A DNA stretch of 64,000 nucleotides from Chamaelirium japonicum (GCA_947650365.1 OX393551.1:94338697-94402696), one strand, 5' to 3'. Counted from the first letter of the stretch, positions 13,325-26,769 are shown. Notes: generated from the letters alone by a model not told the origin. Translations and numbers: made by a program.

Positions 13325-15450
13325 TAACTCTCTCTTTATCCCATCTCACAACACGTTATCAGCACGAACATGTCAAGCTCAGCCGACCAGTCACAATAAA
13401 ATGGAAAGAGAAACGAAGACAGAAGAAAGAGGAGAAGAGATAAAAGAACGGAGAAATAAATAATGAGAGAAGAGAAAAGAAGTCCTACTCTAGTCCATTA
13501 GCCACGGGTATAGACATGAAGTAAGAAGGAATCTAAATTCCAAAACTCTACTTCTCAATATTTATATGACCCCTTTAGTGTGAGGCACATTTGACATCTC
13601 TCTATTTCTTCCATCTCACAATACGTTATCAGTACGAACATGTCTATCCTAGCCGACTAGTCACAAGAAAACAGAAAGAGAAATAAAGATAGAAGAGAGA
13701 GAAGAAGAGAGAAGAGAACGGAGAGATAAACAAAAAGAGAAGAGAGAAGAAGTCCTGCTCTAGTCCATTGGCCACGAGTATAGGTGTGAAGTTAAAAGGA
13801 ATCTAAATTCCAAGACTTTACTTCTCAATATTTATACGACCCCTTTAGGGTGGGGCATATTTGACGGCTCTATCTTTCTCCCATCTCACAACACGTTATT
13901 AGTTCGAACATATCGAGCCCACTCGACCAGTCACAAGAAAATGGAGAGAGAAACGGAGACAGAAGAAAGAGAGAAAGAGATAAGAGAATAGAGAGATAAA
14001 AAAAAGAGAAAAGAGAAGAAGTCCTGCTCCAGTCCATTGGCCATGGGTATAGGTGTAAAGTAAGAATGAATCTAAATTCTAAAACTCCACTTCTCAATAG
14101 TATCATCTCAACGTTATTACGATTATCATAGTAAATTCCAAAACTCTCTTAATTTTAAACGATTAATTTAATTAATAAAATTATAGTAATATTACTATGA
14201 TAATCATAATAACGTCGAGATGATACTGTTAAGAAGTAGAGTTTTGGAATTTAAATTCCTTCTTACTTCACACCTATACCCGTGGCGATAATTAATTAAA
14301 TTAGTTAAATATTTATAGTGTAAGCTTACTTAGAGCCTAAGCAATCTATGGGAAACCCTAATCAATAAGAGAAATCCGACGATGGCAGCCATCCGATCGA
14401 AATAAATAAAATAAATAAGAAATCTCCTATCTCATAATACGTTATCAGCACGAACATATCGAGCCCAGTCGACTAGCCACAAGAAAACGAAGACAGAAAT
14501 GAAAACATAAGAAAGAAAAGAAGAACGAAGACAATGGAGAGATAAATGAAGAGAGAAGAAGTTCTGCTCCAATCCATTGGCCATGGGTATAGGTGTGAAG
14601 TAAGAAGGAATCTAAATTTCAAAACTCCACAGAAGAGAGAAGAAGAGAGAAGATAACGGAGAGATAAATAAAGAGAGAAGAGAGAAGAAGTCCTGCTCCA
14701 GTCCATTGGCCACGGGTATTTGTGTAATGAAAGAAGGAATCTAAATTCCAAAACTCCACTTCTTAATAATAAAATTAAACCACTTTGTTCTCTTCTGTCT
14801 CTGTTCTCTTCTCTCTTCTCTCATGGATTAGGGTTTCCCATATATTACTTAGGCCCTAAGTAAGTTTACCCTATAAATAATATACGACCCCTTTATGGTG
14901 GGAAAACTTTGACGACTCTTTTTTTCTCCTATATCAGAATAAGTTATCAGCACGAACATATTGAGCCCAACCAACCAGTCATAAGAAAATAGAGAGAGAA
15001 ACAAAGACAGAAGAGAGAATAGAAGAGAGAAGAGAACGGAGAGATAAATGAAGTGAGAAGAGAGGAGAAGTACTGCTCCAGTTCATTAGCCATAGGTATA
15101 GATGTGAAGTAAGAAAGAATCTAAATTCCAAAACTCTACTTCTCAATAATATAATTAAATCCCCCCATTCTTTTCTCTTTTCTCTCATAGATTAGGGTTT
15201 CTTATAGATTGTTTAGGCCCTAAGTAAGCTTACCCTATAAATAATAATAACCCCTTTAGGTTGGGGCATGTTTCATGGCTCTCTCTTTCTTCCATCTCAC
15301 AATACTTACCCTATAAATAATATATGACCCCTTTAGGATGGGGTACGTTTGACGGCTCTCTCTTTCTCCCATCTCATAACATATTATCAGTACGAACATG
15401 TCGAGCCCAGCCGACCAGTCGTAAGAAAATAGAGAGAGAAATGAAGACAG
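13325..15450 (+). repeat. Array block 2e, mainly forward units
   Basis: Forward junction motifs near 13340, 13622, 13893, 14439, 14942 and 15385. Short-tail and long-tail units alternate. The run is interrupted by the foldback element at 14099-14227 and the inverted head and tail fragments that follow it (14228-14390). 14375-14430 carries GATCCGACGATGGCAGCC followed by the right end of the AT module seen at 3838-4025. Confidence 0.7.
14099..14227. repeat. Foldback (MITE-like) element with 36-bp inverted arms
   Basis: Left arm 14099-14134 begins AGTATCATCTCAACG; right arm 14192-14227 ends CGAGATGATACT. The arms match at 34 of 36 positions as an inverted repeat around an AT-rich centre of about 57 bp. 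The flanks are also inverted copies of the array head (CCAAAACTCCACTTCTC on the left, AGTAGAGTTTTGG on the right), so the full palindrome is longer than the element. Related complete or half copies occur near 204, 6691, 8082, 10434, 17117, 19076, 22281, 23850 and 47290. No coding capacity and no clear target duplication, so its class is unknown. Confidence 0.7.
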
Positions 15451-16334
15451 AAGCGGAGTTTTGAAAATTAGATTCCTGATTACTTCACACTTATACCCGT
15501 GGCCAATAAACTAGAGCATGACTTCTTCTCTCTTCTCTCTTTATTTAACTCTCCATTCTCTTCTCTCTTCTTCTCTCTCTTCTGTAGAGTTTTGGAATTT
15601 AGATTCTATCTTACTTCACACCTATACCCGTGGCTAATGGTTGGAGCAGGACTTCTTCTCTCTTCTCTCTTCGTTTATCTTTTCGTTCTCTTCTCTCTAC
15701 TTCCCTCTCGTCTATCTTTTTTCTCTTTCTATTTTCTTGTGACTGATCGGATAGACTCGACATGTTCATGTTAATAACGTATTATAAGATGAGAGAAAGA
15801 AAGAGCCATCAAACATGCCCCACCCTAAAGGGGTCGTATAAATATTGAGCAGTGGAGTTTTGGAATTTAGATTCCTTCTTACTTTACACCTATACCCGTG
15901 GCCAATAGACTGAAATAAGACTTTTTCTCTTTTCTCACTTCATTTATCTCTCCGTTATCTTTTTTCTTCTTCTTTCTCTTTTGTCTTCGTTTCTCTCTCC
16001 GTTTTCTTATGACTAATCAACTGGGCTCGACATATTCGTGAAGATAACTGTTGTAAAATGGGAGAAACAATGAGCCATCAAACATGCCCCATCCTAAAGG
16101 GGTACTATTAATATTGAGAAGTGGAGTTTTGGAATTTAGATTCCTTGTTACTTCACACTTATACCCATAGCCAATAGACAGGAGCAAGACTTCTTCTCTC
16201 TTATCTCTTTTTTTAACTCTCCTTTCTCTTCTCTCTCCATCTCTCTCTTTTGTCTTCATTTCTTTCTCCATTTTTTTATGACTGGTCCATTGGGCTCGAT
16301 ATATTCGTGTTGATAACGTATTGTGAGATGGGAG
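15451..16334 (-). repeat. Array block 2f, inverted units
   Basis: Begins at a palindromic switch (GACAGAAGCGGAGTTTTG near 15445). Inverted junction motifs lie near 15764, 16033 (variant TTCGTGAAGATAAC) and 16300. Near 15580 an inverted interior runs directly into an inverted head (TTCTGTAGAGTTTTGG), the reverse counterpart of the direct head-interior joins elsewhere. Confidence 0.7.
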
Positions 16335-16510
16335 ATTGCTTATTTATTTTATTTATTTCAATTAATATTTCTTTAAATATTATAAAGTATATTATTTCTT
16401 TAAATATTTAAATAGTTATATCTTAATATTATTATATAAATATTTAATTATAAAATATTTCATATTTATTAAATAATTTATATAAATTTATGTGCATAAA
16501 AAATATTTTA
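16335..16510 (-). repeat. AT-rich module, inverted copy of 3838-4025
   Basis: Reverse complement matches 3838-4025 along nearly its whole length, including AGAAATAATATACTTTATAA and the junction into CTCCCATCTC. Both copies stand between the junction-proximal tail sequence and a purine-rich interior. Confidence 0.6.
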
Positions 16511-18109
16511 TTTTTCTTTTTCTCTCTTTATTTATCTCTCTATTCTCTTCTCTCTTCTTCTCTCTCTTCTGTCTTCGTTTCTTGTACCGTTATCTTGTGA
16601 CTGGTCGGCTAGGCTCGCCACGTTCGTGCTGATAACGTATTGTGAGAAGAGAGAAGAAGATAGAAGAGAACGGAGAGAACAATAAAGAGAGAAGAGAAAA
16701 AAGTCTTACTCCAGTCCATTCGCCACCGGTATAGGAGTGAATTAAGAAGGAATCTAAATTTCAAAACTCCACTTCTCAATAATATAATTAAATATCTTCG
16801 TTCTCTTCTCTATTCTCCCATGGATTAGGGTTTCCCATAGATTGCTTAGGCCTTAAGTAAGCCTACCCTATAAATAAATACGACCCCTTTAGGGTGTGGC
16901 ATGTTTGATGGATCTCTCTTTCTCCCATCTCATAATTCGTTATCAGTATGAACATGTCGAGCCCAGCTGACCAATCGCAAGAAAACGAAGACAGAAAAGA
17001 GAAGAGAACGAAGAGATAAATAAAAAGAGAAGAGAAAAGAAATACTGCTCTAGTCCATTCGCCATAGGTATAAGTGTGAAGTAAGAATAAATCTAAATTT
17101 CAAAACTCCACTTCTCAATAGCATCATCTCAAAGTTATTATAATTATCATAGTAAATTCCAAAACTCTCTTCGTTTTAATTAAATAATTAATTTAATTAA
17201 AAAAATTATAGTAATATTATCAGTACGAAAAGAGAAGAAGTCTTGCTCCAGTTCATTGGCCATGGGTATAGGTGTGAAGTAAGAAAGAATCTAAATTATA
17301 AATCTTCACTTCTTAATATTTATATGACCCCTATAGGGTTGGGCATATTTGACGGCTCTCTCTTTCTTCCACCTCACAACACGTTATCAGAATAAACATA
17401 TTGAGCCCAGCCTATCAGTCAAGTGAAAACGGAGAGAGAAACAAAGACAGAAGAGAGAGAAGAAGAGAGAAGAGAAAACGAATAAAGAAACAAAGATAGA
17501 AGAGAGAAAAAGAGAGAAGAGAATTAAGAAATAAATGAAGGGAGAAGAAGTCCTCCTCCAGTCCATTAGCCACGAGTATAGGTGTGAAGTAAGAAGGAAT
17601 CTAAATTCCAAAACTCAACTTCTCAATATTTATATGAACCCTTTAGGGTTGGGCATATTTGATGGCTCTCCCTTTCTCCCATCTCACAACACATTATCAG
17701 TACGAACATGTCGAGCCCAACCGACCAGTCATAAGAAAATGGAGAGAGAAATAAAGACAGAGGGAAGAGAACGGAGAGATAAACAAAGAGATAAGAGAGA
17801 AGAAGTCATGCTCTAGTTCATTGACCATGGGTATAAGTATGAACTAAGAAAGAATCTAAATTCTAAAACTCCACTTCTGTCTTCGTTTCTCTTACCTTTT
17901 TTTTTTGACTGGTCGGCTGGGCTCGATATGTTCGTGCTGATAACTTGTTATGAGATAGGAGAAAAAGAGAGTCATCAAACGTGCCCCACCCTTAAGGGGT
18001 CGTATATTATTTATAGGGTAAGCTTACTTAGAACCTAAGCAATCTATGGAAAACCCTAATCCATAGGAGAAGATAGAAGAGAACTGAGAGATATAATTAT
18101 ATTATTAAG
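16511..18109. repeat. Array block 2g, inverted then forward units
   Basis: Inverted junction motif near 16623, then forward ones near 16929, 17214 (truncated: the junction follows a foldback arm directly), 17380 and 17692, then inverted near 17930 after a switch at about 17870 (CCACTTCTGTCTTCG). Tails with CCCTATAAATAAATACGACC near 16868. No gene. Confidence 0.7.
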
Positions 18110-19205
18110 AAGTGGAGTAGAGACGTCAAACGTGCCCCACTCCAAAGGGGTTGTATATTATTTATAGGTTAAGCTTACTTAGGGCCTAAACAATATATGG
18201 GAAACCCTAATCCGTGGGAGAGATCCGACGATGGATAACCATCCGATCGAACGATCTCATAGCATTTATACTGTTTTAAATTTTTTTAAAGAAAAATATA
18301 AATTATTTCTAAAGCAAAAAATTCAGGTGTGCCTCATCTTCCTTCTTTACTTCCTATTATTTAATTAATTTAATTAGTTTAATAAATTAAATAGTTAAAT
18401 AATTAAATAAATAAATAAATATTTAATTATCTATATAATTAAATTATTTAAATAATTTATTTATTATTTAAATATTAAAATAAATAAATATTTATTTGAT
18501 TATTTAAAAAAATATTTAGTTATTTAGGAAAATATTTTATTAATTATATATTCAAATAATTAACTAATTATTTGAATAATAAGTAAATAATTATTAAATT
18601 ATTATTTTATTTTATTACTTAACTAAATAATTAATTTTTTTATTTTATTTATTATTTCATACTTTAATAAAATAATTTTTTTAATTATTTAATTATATAA
18701 TAATTAATTTAAAGTATTATTTATTTAACTATAAAATAATTTAATAATTAAATTATTTATTTCTTTAAGCAAATTATCTGTTTAATATATTTTTAACTAA
18801 ATAAGTTTTTAAATATTTAAATTATTGACTAATTATTTAATTATTTTAAAATAAAATAATAATTATAAAAATAACTAATAAAAGGAATTAATAAATTAAT
18901 TATATAATTAAATTATTATTTAATAATATACAAATAATAAATAAATAAAATAATTAATTTCATTAAATAACTAGATAATTAAGTAATTAAATAAATTAAT
19001 TAATCTACCAAAAATAAAATTATTAAATTATTTAAATTATTTAATAAGTAAATAAATAATTAATTTAATTAAAAAAATTATAATAACATTACTATGATAA
19101 TCATAATAACTTTGGGATGATACTATTGAGAAGTAGAGTTCTGGAATTTAGATTCTTTTTACTTCACACCTATACCTGTGGCGAATGGACTGGAGTAGGA
19201 CTTCT
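18110..19205 (-). repeat. Long LTR-like form of the array repeat, inverted
   Basis: Inverted counterpart of 6618-7634: tail (CCCCACTCCAAAGGGGTTG, TATTATTTATAGG, GGGAAACCCTAATCC), then GGGAGAGATCCGACGATGG and CCATCCGATCGAACG, about 730 bp of AT-rich DNA, a foldback arm (ACTATGATAATCATAATAAC near 19087) and the inverted head to about 19200. Conserved module order in two copies supports a real long LTR. No protein-coding potential is visible in the AT-rich core. Confidence 0.55.
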
Positions 19206-21180
19206 TCTCTCTTCTCTCAATCGATTGTCAATGAATTTTTTGTAATAAAATTAATTTATATTTTTCTTTGAAAAATTTTAAAACAATACAACTGTTATGA
19301 GATCGTTCGATCGGATGGCAATGAATTGGAGCAGGACTTCTTTTCTCTTCTATCTTCGTTTATATCTCTGTTCTCTTCTCTCTTTTTCTTTCTCTTTTGT
19401 CTTCGTTTCTCTCTCCATTTTCTTATGATTGATCGACTATGCTTGACATATTCGAGCTGATAAGTATTGTAAGATGGGAGAAAAAGAGAGTCGTCAAACA
19501 GGCCCCATCTAAAGGGGTCGTATATTATTTATAGGGTAAGCTTACTTAGGGCTTAAGCTATTTATAGAAAACCCTAATCCATGGGAGAAGAAAGAAGAGA
19601 ACGAAGAGACTTAATTATATTATTGAGAAGTAGAGTTTTGGAATTTAGATTCCTTCTTACTTCACACCTATACTCGTGGCCAATAGACTGGAGCAGGTCT
19701 TCTTCTCTCTTCTCTCATTATTTATCTCTCTGTTCTCTTCTCTCTTCTTCTCTCTCTTTTGTCTTCGTTTCTCTCTCCATTTTCTTATAACTGGTCAGCT
19801 GGGCTCGACATGTACATACTGAAAAAGTATTGTGTGATGGGAGAAAGAGAGAGCCGGCAAATATGCCCCATCCTAAAGGGGTCATATAAATATTGAAAAA
19901 TAGAGTTTTGGAATTTAGATTCTTTCTTACTTCATACCTATACCCGTGGCCAATGGCCTAGAGTAGGACTTCGTCTCTCTTCTCTCTTTATTTATTTCTT
20001 TGTTCTCTTCTCTTTTTTTCTCTCTCTTTTGTAGAGTTTTGGAATTTAGATTCCTTCTTACTTCACACCTGTACCCGTATAAGAAGAGACTATTTAAATA
20101 ATTAATTCTCAGTTTTCTTCTCTCTTTTCTGTCTTTGTTTCTTTCTTTGTTTTCTTATGACTGGTTGGCTGGGCTAGACATGTTTGTGCTGATAATGTTT
20201 TGTGAGATAGGAGAAAGAGAGACCCGTCAAACGTGCCCTACCCTAAAGGGGTCGTATTTTATTTATAGGGTATGCTTACTTAGGGCCTAAGCAATCTATG
20301 GTAAACCCTAATCCATGGGAGAAGAGATAAGAGAACGGAGAGATTTAATTATTTTATTGAGAAGTAGAGTTTTATAATTTAGATTCCTTTTTACTACACA
20401 TCTATACCCATGGCAAATAGACTAGAGTAGGACTTCTACTCTCTTCTTTATTCATTTATCTCTTTATTTTCTTCTCTCTTCTTCTCTCTCTTCTGTTTTC
20501 GTTTCTCTTTCTGTTTTCTAATAACTGGTCGGTTGGGCTTGACATATTTGTACAGATAACGTGTTGTAAGATGGGAGAAAGGGAGAGCCATCAAACATGC
20601 CCCATCCTAATTAGATTTATTCTTACTTTACACCTATACCCGTGGCCAGTAGGTTGTAGCAGGACTTCTTCTATCTTCTCTCTTCGTTTATCTTCCTGTT
20701 CTCTTCTCTTTTTTTTCTCTCTCCTATCTTCCTTTCTCTCTCTATTTTTTTATGACTGGTCGGTTGGGCTTGACATGTTCATGTTGATAACGTATTGTAT
20801 AATGGAGAAAAAGAGAGCCGTCAAATGTGCCCCACCCTAAAGGGGCCATATAAATATTGAGAAGTGGAGTTTTAGAATTTAGATTATTTCTTACTTTACA
20901 CTTATACCCGTGGTGAATGGACTGGAGCAGGACTTCTTCTCTCTTCTCTCTTCATTTATCTCTCCATTCTCTTCTTTCTTCTTCTCTCTCTTCTGTTTTT
21001 GTTTCTCTCTCCGTTTTTTTGTGACTGGTCGGCTGGGCTCGACATATTCATGCTAATAACATGTTATGAGATGGGAGAAAAAGAGAGCCATCGTGCTCCA
21101 CCCTAAAAGGGTCATATATTATTTATAGGGTAAGCTTACTTAGGGCCTAAGCAATCTATGGGAAACCCTAATCCATAGGA
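19206..21180 (-). repeat. Array block 2h, inverted units
   Basis: At least six successive inverted copies, junction motifs near 19451, 19808, 20185, 20548, 20780 and 21046. Starts with a short scrambled piece (19215-19320) repeating part of the long-LTR core (TACAACTGTTATGAGATCG). Short and long tails alternate. No gene. Confidence 0.7.
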
Positions 21181-21690
21181 GAGATCCAACGGTGGACAGC
21201 TATTCGATCGAACGATCTCATAACAGTTGTAATATTTTAAATTTTTTAAAGAAAAATATAAATTATTTTTAAAGCAAAAAATTCGGATGTGCCTCATCTT
21301 CCTTCTTTACTTCCTATTATTTAATTAATTTAATTAGTTTAATAAATTAAATAGTTAAATAACTAAATAAATTTTTAATTATCTATATAACTAAATATTT
21401 AAATTATTTATATAATTTATTTAATATTTAAATATTAAAATAAATAAATATTAATTTTATTATTTAAAAAAATTTAAGTTATTTAAAAATTTATTTTATT
21501 ATTTATATATTTAAAAAATTAACTTATTATTTAAATAATAAGTAAATAGTTATTGAATTATTATTTTATTTTATTACTTAATTAAATAATTAATTTTTTA
21601 TTTATTTCAATTAATATTTTATAATTTAATAAAAAAATTTAATTAATTAATTACATAATAAACTTATTAAAATTATTATTTTTTTAACTA
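21181..21690 (-). repeat. Third, truncated copy of the long-LTR AT-rich core
   Basis: Runs from GAGAGATCCAACGGTGGAC through CGATCGAACGATCTCATAAC and AATTCGGATGTGCCTCATC into AT-rich DNA. It parallels 18230-18740 closely, then breaks off near 21690 into a pyrimidine-rich interior (CTTCTTCTCTCTCTTCTG). The foldback arm and head are missing, so this is a deleted long form. Confidence 0.55.
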
Positions 21691-24600
21691 TATCTTCTTC
21701 TCTCTCTTCTGTATTCGTTTCTCTCTCCGTTTTCTTGTGACTGGTCGGTTGGGGTCGATATGTTTGTGTTATAATGTGTTGTGAGATGGAAGAAAGAGAG
21801 AGCCATCAAATATGCCCCACCCTAATTAGATTTTTTCTTACTTTACACCTATACCCGTGACCAATAGGTTGGAGTAGGACTTCTTCTATCTTCTATCTTC
21901 TCTCTTCGTTTATCTTCCTGTTCTCTTCTTTCTTTTTTTCTCTCCTATCTTCCTTTCTCTCTCTGTTTTCTTATAACTGCTCGGCTGGGCTTGACAAGTT
22001 CATGTTGATAACGTATTTTATTTATAGGGTAAGCTTACTTAGGGCCTAAACAATCTATGGGAAACCCTAATCCATGGGAGAGATTCGACGATGGACAGCC
22101 ATCCGATCGAACATGCCCCACCCTAAAGGGGTCATATTAATCATTTATTTAAATAATTATTAAATTAATTCTCTTAATTAGTAAGCTTACCTTATAAATA
22201 TTTAATTATATATAATTGATTATCACCATGGGTATAGGTATGAAGTAAGAAGGAATCTAAATTCCAAAACTCCACTTCTCAATAGTATCATCTCAACGAT
22301 ATTATGATTATCATAGTAATATTACTACAATTTTTTTAATTAAATTAATTATTTATTTAATTACTAAATAATTTAAATAATTTAATAATTTAAATAATTT
22401 AATAATTAAGTTTACTAATTAATGTGTTGTGAGATGGGAGAAAGAGAGAGCCGTCAAACTTGCTCCACCCTAAAGAGGTCGTATAATATAATTAAATCTC
22501 TCCGTTCTCTTCTCTCTTCTCCCATGGATTAGGGTTTCCCATAGATTGCTTAGGCCCTAAGTAAGCTTACCCTATAAATAATATACTACCCCTTTAGGGT
22601 GGGGGACATTTATGGCTCTCTCTTTCTCTCATCTAATAATATTTACCCTATAAATAATATTTGACCCCTTTAGGGTGGGGCACTTTTGACGGCTCTCTCT
22701 TTTTTCCATCTCACAACCCATTATCAGCACGAATATATCGAGCCCAGCCTACCAGTCGCAAGAAAATGGAGAGAGACGAAGATAGAAGAGAAGTTTTGGA
22801 ATTTAGATTCCTTCTTACTTCACACCTATTCTCATGGTCAATGGACTGGAGCAGGACTTCTTCTCTCTTCTCTCTTTATTTATCTCTCTGTTCTTTTCTT
22901 TCTTCTTCTCTCAAATTTCTCCGAAGAGAAAAGAGTAAAGAAGTCATTCTCCAATCCATTAGCCATGGGTACAGGTGTAAAGTAAGAAGGAATCTAAATT
23001 CCAAAACTTCATAGAAGTGACAGAAAAAGAGAGAAGAGAACGAAGAGATAAACAAAGACAGAAGAGAGAGATACGATTGGTCGGCTGGGCTCGATAGTAA
23101 GAAGTGGCACACCTGAATTGCTTAGGCCCTAAGTTCAAATATTAAGAGATACATTGTCGGATATCTCCTATAGATTAGGGTTTTCCATAGAATAGTTAGG
23201 CCCTAAGTAAGCTTACCCTATAAATAATATACGACCCCTTTAGGGTGGGGCATGTTTAATGGCTCTCTCTTTCTCCCATCTCACAACACGTTATCAGCAC
23301 GAACATGTCGAGCCCAGCGACTAGTCGTAAAAAAATGGAGAGAGAAACAAAGACAAAAGAGAGAAGAAGAAAGAAGAGAATGGAGAGATAAACAAAGATA
23401 GTAGAGAGAAGAAGTCATGTTCTAGTCCATTGGCCATGGGTATAGGTATGAAGTAAGAAGGAATCTAAATTCCAAAACTCCACTTCTCAATAATATAATT
23501 AAATCTCTCCATTCTCTTCTTTCTTCTCCCATGGATTAGGGTTTTCTATAGATTGCTTAGGCACTAAGTAAGCTTACCCTATAAATAATATACGACCCCT
23601 TTAGGGTGGGGCATGTTTGATGGCTCTCTTTTTCTCTCATCTCAAAACACATTATCAGCACGGACATGTCGAGCCCAGCTGACCAGTCACAAGAAAACGG
23701 AGAGAAATGAAGACAGAAGAGAGAGAAGATAAGAGGAGAATGGAGAGATAAACGAAAAGAGAAGATAGAAGAAGTCATACTCCAGTCCATACGCCATGGG
23801 TATAGATATAAAGTAAGAAGTAATCTAAATTTCAAAGCACCACTTCTCAATAGTATCTTCTCAACGTTATTATGATTATCATAGTAATGTTACTATAATT
23901 TTTTTAATTAAATTAATCGTTTGATTAAAACAAAGAGAGAATAGAATTTACTATAATAATCGTAATAACGTTGAGATGATATTATTGAGAAAACTCCACT
24001 TCTCAATAATATAATTAAATCTCTCCGTTCTCTTCTATCTTCTTCCATGGATTATGTTTTCCCATAGATTGTTTAGGCCCTAAGTAAGCTTACCTTATAA
24101 ATAATATAATTAAATCTCACAACACGTTATCAGCACGAACATGTCAAGCCCAGCCGACCCATTATAAGAAAATGGACAGAAAAATGGAGACAGAAGTAGA
24201 GTTTTATAATTTAGATTTCTTCTAACTTTACATCTATACCCATAGCCAATTGACTGGAGCAGGACTTCTTCTCTCTTCTCTCTTCATTTATCTCTCTATT
24301 TTCTTCTCTCTTCTTCTCTCTTTTCTATCTTCATTAAACTCCACTTCTTTTCTTAATAAATGAAGAGAGACATGAAGACAGAAGAGAGAGAAGAAGAGAG
24401 AAGAGAACGGAGAGATAAACGAAGAGAGAAGAGAAAAGAAAACCTGCTCCAGTCTATTCGCCATGGGTATAGGTGTGAAGTTCTCTCTTCTGTCATCATT
24501 TATCTCTCCGTTCTCTTCTCTCTTCTTTCGTCTTCGTTTGTCTCTCTGTTTTTCTTACGACTAGTCCACTGGGCTCGACATGTTCGTGCTGATAACGTAT

Positions 24601-25184
24601 TATGAGATGGGAGAATGAGAGAGACGTCAAATGTGCCCCACCCTAAAGGGGTCGTATATTATTTATAGGGTTACTTAGGGCCTAAGTAATCTATGAGAAA
24701 CCCTAATCCATAAGAGATGAGAGAAGAGAACGGAGAGATTTAATTATATTATTGAGAAGTAGAGTTTTAGATTTCTTCTTACTTAACACCTATACCCGAG
24801 GATAATGGACTGGAGCAAAACTTCTTCTTTCTTCTTTCTTCATTTATCTCTCCATTCTCTTATCTCTTCTTCTCTTTACTCGCAACACATTATCAGCATG
24901 AACATATCAAGCCCAGCCAACCACTATTTACAATTTAACTAAATTATTTAAATATATTATTTAAATTATTTTTCTTTCTATTCTCTTCTCTCTTCTTCCT
25001 TCTCTTCTATCTTCGTTTCTTTCTCTGGTTTCTTATGACTAGTCGACTGGGCTCGATATATTCATGCTGATAACGAGTTGTGAGAAAAAAAAGAAGAGAG
25101 AAGAGAAGGGAGAGATAAACGAAGAAAGAAGAGAGAAGAAATATTGCTCCAGTCCATTCGCCACGGGTATAGGTGTGAAGTAAG
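21691..25184. repeat. Array block 2i, mixed orientation up to the composite copia
   Basis: Inverted junction motifs near 21765, 22000, 24580 and 25062; forward near 22721, 23289, 23650, 24124 and 24890. 22140-22440 is an AT-rich patch with foldback-arm pieces. 23850-23993 is a second nearly complete foldback element (AGTATCTTCTCAACG ... AACGTTGAGATGATAT). Switch points occur near 22790 and 24190. The last unit is cut at GGTGTGAAGTAAG by the copia insertion and resumes at 43037. Confidence 0.7.
25180..25184. repeat. Target-site duplication GTAAG (left of composite copia)
   Basis: GTAAG precedes TGTTAGG, the LTR start. Its partner at 43037-43041 reads GTAAT. The intact host repeat reads GAAGTAAGAAGGAATC, so GTAAG is the original target. 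Confidence 0.8.
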
Positions 25185-26769
25185 TGTTAGGATTGATGTG
25201 TTCTAAGCTTGTAAAACTTTATGTTTTGGTCTAATAAAGATTGATAGTTATTATTATTTGAGATGCATATAGGTGCGTAACATTGTTACGTGTTCTTTTG
25301 AGAACAGAGAGCCATGGTTATATGGTAGTCCACTGAGTTGAAGACTGAGTGGATTGGTCCCATATAACCTAAATAAGTTCGCAGCTATGATCAGGTTGGT
25401 CGCCTCATCATGTTAAGCTGTTGGCGATGACAGTTCATGGGATGTCTTCACCATGGTCATCACCAGGCACAGTGTCTGTGGCTGAACGGAACTAACACGG
25501 TGTACAGATCAGTGAGCAGACACTGGTACACTAAGCCGTGTTTCTGCTTAGGGTAAAACGGTCCTAAACCCTGAGGAACCATGACTGATGGACTAACCAG
25601 TTGCGTGGTGCTTTGGCGCACCAATATGTGAGGGTCCATATGCAGTGATCCAAAACCACGGTGTACTGGGTTACCCGGCTGGCGTTGCATTAGCGTGTCA
25701 CTCCTGCAGGCCATCCACACCCCTGATGGGAGGTGCGTTCCTTGGTGTGACTTACACTGTACCAAACCCAGGCCTGGTGGTCATCAGTTTGACTGTTGAC
25801 CGGGTTCGATTACTCGACGGGGTAATCAGAGGTACGATGTATAGGTCAACCTGGAAGGAACCAAGTCATATGATCATTCGAATCTGACGGTAGTCTTCAC
25901 CGCTCGAAGTGAATCATGGCATCAAGTGGAGGGACAGCGGGTTTACCACTACTAAGCGGAGAGCAGGGGTATGATGGAGAACATAGTAAGTCTGGGTGAA
26001 TTGGAGTGCAGCCTGCGTCGCACTCTGGGTGGCTACGCAGGTTAACTCGAGCTCAGAGGATCGATGGTACACTCGGGTAGTGTGTCGATCGAGCTTGAGT
26101 TGGAAGCCATGAACCCCGGTCCCTGATGGTTCCACCTTATCAACATTATGTACGGTTCTTGAACCGTCTCCTCGGAACACCATAAGCAGGAGGAAGAAAG
26201 AAGTATACGCTCCGTGTGTGCTTGGCACTAGAGCACGGCAGATGCGTAACTACATACGAGTACTAAGGGTTGAGCCCGGGATTAGTACAGAGTCGTATGT
26301 AGTAATCCCTAGCCATAAGTGAACTTCGCTGCATAGGTGCGACGCACCGGGGTATGTTGCGAGTTGACTAGTTGACTTTGCTAGAGGCACCCTCCGGTGG
26401 CCTCAGTTAATAGTAAGTAACTAGTAGATATCACTTAAGTAATGGCCGCTAGGTATCGCACGCTAGAAATGGTCAAAATGAGGCGTCAGGGCGTTTTGGT
26501 AAAAACTTCACTCTTCCGGACCTCACTGTTGGCTGATCCTAGTGGTGGGACACCTCACCAGGGCCGACCCTATGATGTAGGGATAAGAATCCCTCATCTA
26601 TAGGGCCGGCCATATGGATAGGGATGGGGCGATAAAAACGGTTAAGATCGAGCCCTAAAAAGTGGGAAAACGGATAAATATGCGGAGAGATAAAAAGGAG
26701 ATAATGGAGAGATGAGATAAGGGGGTCATTATCCCCTTGGATCCTTATCCAAGGGGGGGTGTCCGGCCC

